Source: Pseudomonadota bacterium
Lineage (GTDB): Bacteria > Myxococcota_A > UBA796 > GCA-2862545
Assembly: GCA_005797785.1 (NCBI GenBank)
Contig: SYKL01000495.1
Location: 1 to 37,276 of the forward strand
DNA length: 37,276 bases
Direction: 5' to 3'
Shown one piece after another: positions 17,901-23,936 of the stretch; the stretch's first letter is position 1; the number at the start of each line of letters is the position of its first letter. Position numbers and translations under genes: made by a program. The notes below the pieces were generated by a model, which searched no databases, was not told the origin of the DNA, and saw nothing but the letters and a program-made list of their open reading frames with translations.

Positions 17901-18242
17901 GGTCGCCCGACGCCCGACGGTTGGGAGGTCACCGACAGCGATCTCGTCGAACCTCTGGAAGGAACGTTGATTCGTCTCTACCGCTCCTCCAACGAACCCG
18001 TTCATCCGGCCCGATCGGGGATCGCCGTCAAGGAGGCCGTACGCCTTTGGTTTCGGGAGCGTCTACATCGCGAGGTTCATCCTGCGACTTTCACCGTCGC
18101 CTGCCTCGAACCACACCGGTGGATCGTCACCGACGCCTCCACCCTCACCGCCGACGAATTCATCGAACACCTCGGTCCTACCCGATTCTTCGTCCAGGTG
18201 GACGAGACAACGACGCGGACCGTCGCCCGCATTCACCGGTAG
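11985..18242 (+). CDS. pfaC: PfaC-like megasynthase: KS-CLF-DH-DH-PS-DH
   Basis: A 2085-residue protein matching myxobacterial Pfa3 in part. KS about 1-405 has Cys157 (DAACASGL), His292 (ECHATGT) and His333 (IGHTVTVAG). A chain-length-factor-like KS about 410-715 has Gly578 in place of the Cys (TIAAGGLSF) and is shorter than a full KS. After Pro-rich linkers and a helical stretch (about 816-865) come two FabA-like dehydratase units: His1195 in CHFQGDPCMPG and His1554 in AHFHQDPVMPGSLGLE. Then follows a PS-DH fold (about 1680-1940) with His1698 in LADHRPTVTIP and Asp1868 in LLDAATHP. The last 80 residues carry an AVKEAVRLWF stretch reminiscent of a phosphopantetheinyl-transferase helix. I see no acyltransferase GHSxGE motif and no acylglycerophosphate acyltransferase (HX4D) domain, both expected in myxobacterial Pfa3. 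It starts 2 bp after pfaA. Confidence 0.92.
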   Translation: MAWAVVGMDALLPGASSAEEWIANSRVGTPSLREVPAGRWPFSTAEALSLQEGAADKTLTLNGGFVEGVPADPCAWVRRVVRNALGDGKRDHQRTDLILASLGLPSTGSSRKAWSSLTHAVRFPEVDGPLLHQEQPATEIALELGFGGAVVSLDAACASGLYAVGVACERLKARECDLAIAAAVNAADSAFLFLGFSQLRALSKSGLSRPFDERADGLLVGEGAAAVVVKRLEDAIRDKDKIHAVIRGTGFGNDGRKGNPLAPDSIGQRRAISRAWETAGVSPASVGLIECHATGTALGDASEVSALNQWLQQSTDAPTQPVVLASAKALIGHTVTVAGLAGLIRTIGAVRDGFLPPTTCEQPMAQLQPHFRLVSAPSAWESPIRRAAVSAFGFGGTNAHVVVDNIVISPPSRVSNSIPLVIRSAAATLGKAESQSELQQALLEGRDLREPASVQLHRGPGMADGTYVENIRLNPSLWRVPPKELEEWLPQHLLFLEVARRALDAVPEVDRERMASIVGMSVDPRIFDHVARWGATEPDRISPPLSATRVQGLLPNLVANRIAGLLDLQGPSFTIAAGGLSFAHALAHAQKLIASGEVTSALVGAVDLRAHPGLWRLSPDEPIAEGAVAVVVTATGGGPKIVQISFDRGITDTPAHHDTAGHVGAADGAFSWLEACWRGKEQLSIGDLRLGDFRAHLGLVPGQLAFADPMEPRPLTVPHSLPTPLSDGLAPPMPRKSAVKAMLVHEPVDLPMVPLSWPVLTPTKPIAKEPMVKSLPSSGAPKPIQTPAIAAKANSKQTLPLPTPPIPLQRNRPSSDILQQGIASLQDLMAAVAKTSAAVTSAQAEFLANEHQALAQLEQLTRSPALSKAPLRPTSSADRTIGTPERPKTVTPQKIAAPQKAPLPAPQPDAPLRAPRQFDRAALEKFATGKLSEALGPLYADLDAYEPRTRLPSDPLLLVSRVLDVEGERGHFGKSRIITEYDIPADAWWSHDGKAPPCIIVESGQADLFLVSYLGIDEQCRGKRIYRLLDCDLTFHSSRPPVGETLRHNIRINRFARLGETTLFYFEYDCTNQGVPTLSMRQGVAGFFTPEELKKPQGVRTVDEPYTTTNPFSPRFAGVPRVLTDSSLRALENGDYAAAFGSGFSLVQTDLRLPSAPWRLLHRVKDLRFEGGPHGWGGLRAEQDLRDDDWFNPCHFQGDPCMPGTLMFDGCMQALTVWLMGMGWVADYPNATFEPILELTTKLRCRGQVVPGHSRLEYEVRVKSAGMEPAPYAIADVILHVDGVAVVRAEDVGVRIEGERRIPRTFDEAKVLEFSVGLPSKAFGPAFLPFDHGRRTSRMPGPPYLTMSRVVDVDGEPGKLAAGRSVTIEYDLPPDAWYFTASPGTSLAFAVLTEIALQPCGWLTVYQHASLPAGGDLYFRNLGGTGRMIRNVQSDAGTLTTRVVQTSVSKSGGMLLHSFVLSVNDRIGPIFEGETQFGYFTADSLLNQKGLPPDPKWDILFADPMESIDLSALPQWGILPRSDLRMIDRAWSGTNGVWRAEKDVNPREWFFTAHFHQDPVMPGSLGLEALCQLARVALAKNGITPEWIEPIASGSTVTWKYRGQVPPTRKMLAFELKVHSLVDGVLTADGRVLGDGLPIYELKNLVVRAVSVPAPVVPQLPVRSSPASALIDRFTVTGNIGEGSLLLDERLHPWLADHRPTVTIPAVPLAFSAEIAAEAAALLCPGEVVSGITSIEAKKWLIADGPTELRIHAQRDENTVQVTLSQYSENRRFPKLSGWVPHVVAKVTVGPASQAPAVFFPGNQAKIKLSPEAYYSGGLTFHGPTLQAMTQVGTRGQAGATATLRTRSDADLLPEGSPKFVLDPLLLDAATHPMWSGEPEVWNPDIPAGQLAYPIACENLRIHGPRPEGEIECRLFLVEASLSRLIFDVQLGSWCSFRWTEAILPGGPILGAPSALRRRFCWEKQADPSVAIGRPTPDGWEVTDSDLVEPLEGTLIRLYRSSNEPVHPARSGIAVKEAVRLWFRERLHREVHPATFTVACLEPHRWIVTDASTLTADEFIEHLGPTRFFVQVDETTTRTVARIHR

Positions 18243-18267
18243 ATCCCCGAGCGGGTTACAGCGAAGC

Positions 18268-19368
18268 ATGCCCCTCGACATCGCGCCCGACGTTCACCTT
18301 GCTCGTACGCCCGATCCTACGTTTTATCGGGATCCTGCGTGGTACCTTCGCACCGTCCGCGAGGTCTTCCCCGCGACTTGGAACTTCCTCCACGATCAAA
18401 CCGATGCTCCCAAAGACGGCGTTTTCCCGCTGACCTGGATGGAGGGCTCGATCGACGAGCCGCTGCTTGCGGTTCGGGAAAACGGAGCAACCTCGATCCT
18501 CTCGAATGTGTGCACCCACCGTTCGGCGCTCGTCGTGCCCACTGCGACGGATCTGCCTACCGTTTTGCGTTGCCCCTACCACGGCAGGCGGTTCTCCCGG
18601 GACGGCCAATGCCTGAGCATGCCCGACTACCCGGTACCCGGATTTCCTTGCTCTGACGACCATTTGTCTCGGGTATCCACCGAGACGTTCGGCCCGTGTG
18701 CCTTTGCAAACCTTCGGCCGTCCACACCGCTCTCCGAATTGTTGAGCTCGCTTGAACCGATCGTGGGTTGGCTCCCCTGGGACGAGTACGTCCCCGACCC
18801 GACCGGAACCGTCGAGTATGACGTCGCCTGCCACTGGGCACTTTGGTGCGAAAACTACCTTGAAGGGTACCATATTCCCTGGATTCACCCGGGTCTGGCC
18901 AAAACCATCGACTACAAATCGTACCGCAGCGAAATCGGCCCGTATGGATCGCTACAAACCGCCTACGCCCTCGACGGCGAGCCGGCTTTTGAACTCCCGG
19001 AAGGCCATCCCGAGTCTGGGCACCGCGTCGCCGCGTGGTACATCGCGTTGTTTCCCACCACGATGATCAACCTGTATCCTTGGGGACTTTCCCTAAATCT
19101 CATCCGGCCGCAAGGACCAACCTTCACGAAAATCCTCTACCGACGTTATCTCTGGCGGCCCGATCTCATCGAACGCGGCGCGGGCGCCGGATTGGCGGGC
19201 GTCGAGGAAGAAGACGATCAGATGAATGAGCAGGTTCAAAAGGGTGTTCGCGGCCTTCTCGCCGGACGCGGCCGGTACCAACCCGAACGCGAAATCGGCG
19301 TCTGGCACTTTCACCGACAGCTTCAAGCGCTTTTGGGAACGTCCAATTCAGCGACCACGCCAAAGTGA
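18268..19368 (+). CDS. Rieske non-heme iron oxygenase, alpha subunit
   Basis: A 366-residue oxygenase. The N-terminal Rieske domain binds [2Fe-2S] through Cys82-x-His84 (CTHR) and Cys102-x2-His105 (CPYHG). The C-terminal catalytic domain holds the mononuclear iron site in ENYLEGYHIPWIHPGL (His202, His207), with Asp316 or Asp317 in EEDDQMNEQ as third ligand. The residue bridging the two centres is Glu199, where naphthalene dioxygenase has Asp. Glu here is known from carnitine/choline-monooxygenase-like members. It lies 25 bp after the pfaC-like stop on the same strand with no terminator between, so it is probably in the operon and hydroxylates, desaturates or demethylates the lipid product or a head group. 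No dedicated reductase or ferredoxin is nearby. Its last 46 bp overlap the convergent phosphoesterase gene. Confidence 0.9.
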   Translation: MPLDIAPDVHLARTPDPTFYRDPAWYLRTVREVFPATWNFLHDQTDAPKDGVFPLTWMEGSIDEPLLAVRENGATSILSNVCTHRSALVVPTATDLPTVLRCPYHGRRFSRDGQCLSMPDYPVPGFPCSDDHLSRVSTETFGPCAFANLRPSTPLSELLSSLEPIVGWLPWDEYVPDPTGTVEYDVACHWALWCENYLEGYHIPWIHPGLAKTIDYKSYRSEIGPYGSLQTAYALDGEPAFELPEGHPESGHRVAAWYIALFPTTMINLYPWGLSLNLIRPQGPTFTKILYRRYLWRPDLIERGAGAGLAGVEEEDDQMNEQVQKGVRGLLAGRGRYQPEREIGVWHFHRQLQALLGTSNSATTPK

Positions 19369-20147
19369 TCTGAGCACCAGACGCCTACGGCGATCGCCTC
19401 GGTGCCGACCAATTCCGTCCGGCGCACTTTCGCATTGCGCGCATATACCCGGTCATACCGCACATCCCGTGGTGCACCTTTGTGCGCCAACGCCATTCCA
19501 TTGCGGGCGGTATCCACCGTCGCTCCTGCACCTTCTCCTTTTTTCTCCCATGCATCCACATAACCCGCATCGATCCGACCCGATTCGTGTGGCCAGCTCG
19601 GATCGAAATTGAAATCCCCCAGCCATACCGCCCAAGAGTACCGCGATAAGGTGGTTTGAATCGCAATCAGTTGCTCACCACGCTTGGCATGGTTGTCCCG
19701 CTGGCTTTCCAGATGCGCGGTGGCCACCACACCGGAACCGATCTCCGCGGCGCACAGTTGCCGGCCTTTTTCGGAGGGAAGATCTTCGATAAATACGCGG
19801 GCAGGCCGCCGACCCCACAATACCGTCGCATAGGGTTCCACCGAATCCGGAAAGCCGTGCGAAACCCACCCTTGACGCACCCAGTCGGTCGACAAAAACT
19901 GAAGAAGAAAGCTCGGAGTCACTTCTTGAAGCGCAATCACATCCGCGCCCGATGCCCCCAGCGCGTCGATGGTCGCCCGCGTGCGTTCCTCCCGTTCGAA
20001 GCGATCAAACCACACATTCCAGGTGGCGACTTTCAGCTTCGTTGAAAGCGATGCTTTTACCTGCCCCCGGCACCAACCGTCGCGCCATACCCAAGGCAGA
20101 GATGAGGAAACCAGTGATTCGTTCAAACCTGTTCGCTCCCCGCTCAT
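19323..20147 (-). CDS. TDP2-like endonuclease/exonuclease/phosphatase-family phosphodiesterase
   Basis: A 274-residue Mg2+-dependent phosphoesterase. The ordered motifs are VATWNVWFD, VIALQEVT (metal-binding Glu), TAHLES, VWLGDFNFDP (Asp-x-Asn pair) and CSDHFGV (catalytic Asp-His). HLES, YVDAWE and the final SDHxG-plus-beta-strand resemble tyrosyl-DNA phosphodiesterase 2, so it may remove tyrosyl or other adducts from 5' DNA ends; a general EEP phosphatase is the alternative. No signal peptide is seen, so it is probably cytoplasmic. The first about 35 residues are not conserved-looking and the true start may lie a little downstream, but no better ATG/GTG is in frame. It converges with the Rieske gene, overlapping it by 46 bp, and is divergent from the SEDS fusion. 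Confidence 0.85.
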   Translation of the reverse strand: MSGERTGLNESLVSSSLPWVWRDGWCRGQVKASLSTKLKVATWNVWFDRFEREERTRATIDALGASGADVIALQEVTPSFLLQFLSTDWVRQGWVSHGFPDSVEPYATVLWGRRPARVFIEDLPSEKGRQLCAAEIGSGVVATAHLESQRDNHAKRGEQLIAIQTTLSRYSWAVWLGDFNFDPSWPHESGRIDAGYVDAWEKKGEGAGATVDTARNGMALAHKGAPRDVRYDRVYARNAKVRRTELVGTEAIAVGVWCSDHFGVVAELDVPKSA

Positions 20148-20195
20148 TGTAAGCGGTCCGATGAAATATTCATCCCCCTTCCGCGTCTAAGCGCC

Positions 20196-23100
20196 GTGTT
20201 CGAACGTGCACCGCTGCTGCCGCCCGCTCTGGTCGCCACCGCTTTGGTCGGCGCTTTCCTCCTTGGTTTACCCTGGGGCAGCTGGCGATTCGGACCTGCG
20301 CTGACCGACGAGGCCCCTTATGTGGAAATTGTGGGCCACTATTCACCCGATCGTTGGGGTTCTAGCGGTACCATCGGCTCGGGCCCCGGTTCCGACATCC
20401 GACTCACCGAAGCGGACATTCCTCCCCAATTGGGGCGATTTGAGGCCACAGAAGCCGGTATCCACTACATCCACGACACCACATCCAATAATGCGGCATT
20501 CTATCCTATTGGAACGGGCCCTTTTGCACGCGTCCGGCCGGTGGCCGACGCTTTAGAACCCGTTCAATCCGGCGATCGGGTGTTGGTCTCGAAGGAGGCG
20601 ATCGCCGAAGCCGAGCTTCCCAGCCGATGCGACACCGCGACGCCTTTGCAGTTGGTCGATGCCACCGGATTATGGCTGTCCGAAAGCGGTGAACCGCGCA
20701 CTTGGGAGATTCCAGCCATCGGCGGCACCACCTCCACCTCGGGCGATGAAACCTTGGTTCTGCTGGAGAGTGGGCTTTGGAGGGTGCCTTCCGCAGAAGT
20801 CAAAAATGCCGAGGCCGTCGGAACCAAGATCAACGATTTCTCCGGCCGCTTCGAAAAGCCCGACGCCTACGTGCAAATCGGCGATGGCTCGCCGGTACCG
20901 ATCGGAATCACCGGCCGCTCCACCCCCTTGGACCCCGCTTTTCATGTCTTTCGACGAAAGCCGATGTCGGAATCGGCCTCCCCCTGGGCGTGGCGGATCG
21001 CGGACGCGCTCGCCTGGGTCGGTTTTGAAAGTGGGTTTTCGCCGCACATCGGGCGAGCCGACGGTTTCACCGGCCATTTGTACCGCTGCAACGAGCAGCC
21101 CCGGCCGATCGGAGAACAAGCTCTAAAGTCCGGCGACGTTCTACTCGCGGGTCACACCACTTTCGGCTTGAGAACGACCGAAAACCACGCCGTGGAGTTC
21201 ACTCCGACCGAACCTCCCGCTCACCGAGTTCACGCACTAAGTTCCGTTTCTCTCGGCAGAATCCGCAGCGTCAATCCGCACTGGTCGGTTCCGACCTGCG
21301 GTTCCGGCACCCTCCTGTTCCGTGGAACCACCGATGAAACGCTACTTCCAGAGGGCGTCGCCCCCGCAACCCCCAACCGTTGGTTGGCGTCGGAGCAATC
21401 CCTCATCGAAGTGCCGCTTCCCGCTTGGGCGGCACGCCACCATCCGCAGATTCAGGAACAAGGACTGCTTCGCGTCGATCTCTTGGAGATCTGCGTTGAA
21501 CATGGAAGACTGCGCATCGTCGATGATTTTGGACCTCCTTCGCTCAATTTGAACGAGCTGCACGGCAATTTCGTGGTCTCCGGCAGTTCCATCGGATTAG
21601 CCGGTCACAATCTACGCTTTTCCGCGCACCGACCTTGGTTGGAACGTGCACTGCCGTTGTTGTTGTTTCTACCGATCTTGTTCGCAACCACCTTGGTGAC
21701 CGCACGAAAGTTGCTCGGCGAGTCGGTCGCCCGCTCTCCTGAAGCCCGATTGGACCGTCTGTTTCCCATCTGGACGGTGGCCGCCGTGGGGGCGTTGATC
21801 GGCATTGGCGCCGTGGTGCAGACCCGGCTCGCCACCAGCCCCGCGTTGCTGGGCAGCGGCGACTACCTCCAACGGCACCTTTTAACCTCGCTTCTGGCCA
21901 GTTTTGCATTGCTCGCCGCTGTGGAAATCGGGCTGCACGCGCGAAATGGGTTTATCGATTCCCTACATCGCTCGGTTAAAGTTGCCCGTTCGGGGGCGAT
22001 CACGCTCACCCTGTGGCTGCTGGCCGACCGGGCCCTCTGGAGTCTATGGGGCAGGTCCGATGCGGACATTGCCGCATCGGTGTACGGAGATCTCAACCGC
22101 AGCCTGCTCACCGCCATCGTTCTTGCGGCGCTCCTCACCGGGCTGTCGTTTGCGCTGGGACGCAAGGTCGTTCAGGACAAGATCGCGGAGATCCTTGAGA
22201 ATCTCCGCATCCGTTGGGATAAGCTCCGCCCGACCGATCCCGCACCAGACAGCCGATGGGCTCCGGTGTTTGCCGCTTTCCAAGCGACTCCGCGCTCAGC
22301 GCTCATTCCCATGGGGGTCGGCCTCGCGCTCCTGGTGACGGGCGTTGTGATCGGCGGCACCGGGCGAGGATTGTTTGGCTTCGATCTCAAACTCGCCGAG
22401 TTTGCTGCCTGGCCGATCGGGCTTGCACTGGCGGCATTGTTGGTGTCCTGGTCCCGGACGGGCACCTCACTCGGCCGATTCGCAGTTCCGATCGGCATTG
22501 TGCTGTGGTTGGCATCGGTGACCGCCACGGTGGTGATCTGCTACGCGCTTCGCGGCGACTTTGGGCCGTTGATGGTGCTCGTTCCTGCCATGTTTGGCGG
22601 CGTTGCCATTTGGGTGCTGCCGTGGCGCCTTCCCGGCGACTCCACCTCGCCAACGATGCGGTGGGCGGTTTTGGCCGGATACGCCTCCTGTATCGCGATG
22701 GGGATCGGCCTGGTACTGTTGTTTGTGCCGTTCCTGGAGGCGCATTTTTCCGAGATCCCCGGCATCGGCACCCACGTTCAACGCGCGCTCGGCCGGGTCG
22801 AAACCCACCAGGAAACCTGGTATACGCAGGGCGGACACTGGTCCACCACCGCGAATTGGATGGCCGCAGGCTATTTCGAAGATCGCGAGCGCTACGTCAG
22901 CAACCTCCACTCCGATCTGGCGTTTGTCGCGGTGATGCAAAGCTTCCATGCGGTACGCGCCGCGGGAATCCTCGGACTCTTCCTGGCGGTGATCGCCCTG
23001 CTTGGGGCGATGGGAGAACGCCTGCTGAACGCTGCGGAACTGCAAAGCCTCCCGACGAACGTCGATCCCGATGAAAAGCGGCGAATGGTCCGAAAGCGCA

Positions 23101-23342
23101 TGCCCACACTGCTTCGGGCCGGGGCCGCGGGGTACGCCTGCCTGTTTGCTTCGATGTACCTGGGTTGTGAGCTGATCGTTCATTTGGGGACGTGTTTCAA
23201 TACGCTGCCGCAAACGGGGTTGACGTTGCCGTGGATCAGCGCGGGTGGCTCAGCGTCCGTCGGGTTTGCGATCCTGGTGGGAGCGGCATTAGCGACGTTT
23301 GTGTCGAATCGGAAGGGGTTGGAGGATGGTCAAGTCCATTGA
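20196..23342 (+). CDS. FHA-like / SEDS (FtsW-RodA-SpoVE) fusion membrane protein
   Basis: A 1048-residue protein with a GTG start. Residues 8-28 form one hydrophobic segment. Next comes a long soluble region (about 40-480) with an FHA-like pattern, GTIGSGPGSDIRLTEADI...LEPVQSGDRVLV, and a second weaker one, HIGRADGF...ALKSGDVLLAG. From about 490 there are many membrane helices ending in SEDS signatures: NLHSDLAFVAVMQ (Asp907, matching the catalytic HTD of FtsW/RodA) and FNTLPQTGLTLPWISAGGSASVG. SEDS proteins polymerise lipid II into peptidoglycan, usually with a partner class B PBP. None is in this window, so it may be a non-core paralogue. FHA domains normally read phospho-threonine; here they would be on the side opposite the kinases if the first segment is a simple anchor. 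The stop lies in a perfect hairpin. Confidence 0.8.
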   Translation: MFERAPLLPPALVATALVGAFLLGLPWGSWRFGPALTDEAPYVEIVGHYSPDRWGSSGTIGSGPGSDIRLTEADIPPQLGRFEATEAGIHYIHDTTSNNAAFYPIGTGPFARVRPVADALEPVQSGDRVLVSKEAIAEAELPSRCDTATPLQLVDATGLWLSESGEPRTWEIPAIGGTTSTSGDETLVLLESGLWRVPSAEVKNAEAVGTKINDFSGRFEKPDAYVQIGDGSPVPIGITGRSTPLDPAFHVFRRKPMSESASPWAWRIADALAWVGFESGFSPHIGRADGFTGHLYRCNEQPRPIGEQALKSGDVLLAGHTTFGLRTTENHAVEFTPTEPPAHRVHALSSVSLGRIRSVNPHWSVPTCGSGTLLFRGTTDETLLPEGVAPATPNRWLASEQSLIEVPLPAWAARHHPQIQEQGLLRVDLLEICVEHGRLRIVDDFGPPSLNLNELHGNFVVSGSSIGLAGHNLRFSAHRPWLERALPLLLFLPILFATTLVTARKLLGESVARSPEARLDRLFPIWTVAAVGALIGIGAVVQTRLATSPALLGSGDYLQRHLLTSLLASFALLAAVEIGLHARNGFIDSLHRSVKVARSGAITLTLWLLADRALWSLWGRSDADIAASVYGDLNRSLLTAIVLAALLTGLSFALGRKVVQDKIAEILENLRIRWDKLRPTDPAPDSRWAPVFAAFQATPRSALIPMGVGLALLVTGVVIGGTGRGLFGFDLKLAEFAAWPIGLALAALLVSWSRTGTSLGRFAVPIGIVLWLASVTATVVICYALRGDFGPLMVLVPAMFGGVAIWVLPWRLPGDSTSPTMRWAVLAGYASCIAMGIGLVLLFVPFLEAHFSEIPGIGTHVQRALGRVETHQETWYTQGGHWSTTANWMAAGYFEDRERYVSNLHSDLAFVAVMQSFHAVRAAGILGLFLAVIALLGAMGERLLNAAELQSLPTNVDPDEKRRMVRKRMPTLLRAGAAGYACLFASMYLGCELIVHLGTCFNTLPQTGLTLPWISAGGSASVGFAILVGAALATFVSNRKGLEDGQVH

Positions 23343-23346
23343 CCAT
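23326..23346. terminator. stop-codon hairpin, GTCAA-N5-TTGAC type
   Basis: ATGGTCAA-GTCCA-TTGACCAT is a perfect 8-bp stem with a 5-base loop that contains the TGA stop (23340-23342) of the SEDS fusion gene in its right arm. There is no T-run. It shares the GTCAA-N5-TTGAC core with the hairpins at 25001 and 25379. Confidence 0.55.
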
Positions 23347-23404
23347 TTCTGACCCTTGTCCCCCTGAGTCATCCATGGGATTCTAAGCTGGGCGTGGAGG
23401 CACC

Positions 23405-23659
23405 ATGTTCATCGCATCGGGCTTGGTATCCCTAACGACGTACGGGCTCTGCCTGTGGTGGTGGGCCCGAGCCCAAAACGGCATACGAAGTGTGTCGTTG
23501 TGGATTCCCATAGCCGGCGCGGCCGCGATGGCACTTCCATGGGCAGTCTTGGAAGGCGCCCCCATCGGCGGTTTCGAAGCGGTCGTCGCCGCAGTAGCGG
23601 TGGTGCTCGGTCTAACGCAAGGCATCCTCGCGAAAGTGGATTTGGTAATAGCTTCATAA
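23405..23659 (+). CDS. small membrane protein (84 aa), possibly the front half of a broken gene
   Basis: GGAGG stands a few bases before the ATG. The 84 residues form about three hydrophobic segments (FIASGLVSLTTYGLCLWWWA; SLWIPIAGAAAMALPWAVLEG; FEAVVAAVAVVLGLTQGIL), so it is an inner-membrane protein of unknown function. The frame stops at TAA (23657-23659) but continues without another stop for 71 more codons with protein-like composition (next entry). It may be a true 84-residue protein or the N-terminal part of a roughly 156-residue protein cut by a nonsense codon. Confidence 0.55.
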   Translation: MFIASGLVSLTTYGLCLWWWARAQNGIRSVSLWIPIAGAAAMALPWAVLEGAPIGGFEAVVAAVAVVLGLTQGILAKVDLVIAS

Positions 23660-23875
23660 ACGGCGCGGCCGATTGCGGACCTGATCGCGTTAGGATCTCC
23701 GCTGGTTGTGCTGGCGGTGCACCAGTTGCAAGTGGCCTCGCTCGGTGCTCCATCCCTCCTGCTTAGCGCGCTCGGACCTGTGGCCTACATTGTGGCCATA
23801 GAGACAACGGTGTGGTTCCGCGTTCGACCGAGCAATACCGAATTGGATTTTCCAGATCCCCCCAGCGTTCCTTGA
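23660..23875 (+). pseudogene. in-frame continuation after the TAA: C-terminal half of a membrane protein
   Basis: Reading on in the same frame past TAA 23657-23659 gives TARPIADLIALGSPLVVLAVHQ..., two further hydrophobic segments (LGSPLVVLAVHQLQVASLGA; LLLSALGPVAYIVAIETTVW) and a polar tail ending VPSVP-type before TGA at 23873. The composition and membrane-segment pattern match the front half. No ATG is available; a GTG inside the first hydrophobic segment is the only likely restart. It is best explained as a nonsense-split gene or, less likely, a readthrough or sequencing error. Confidence 0.45.
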
Positions 23876-23936
23876 CGATACTCTGTCCAATGCCGCTTGT
23901 GCCGAGCACCCGAACCGTGGTCGCTGAAGGAGCCCC

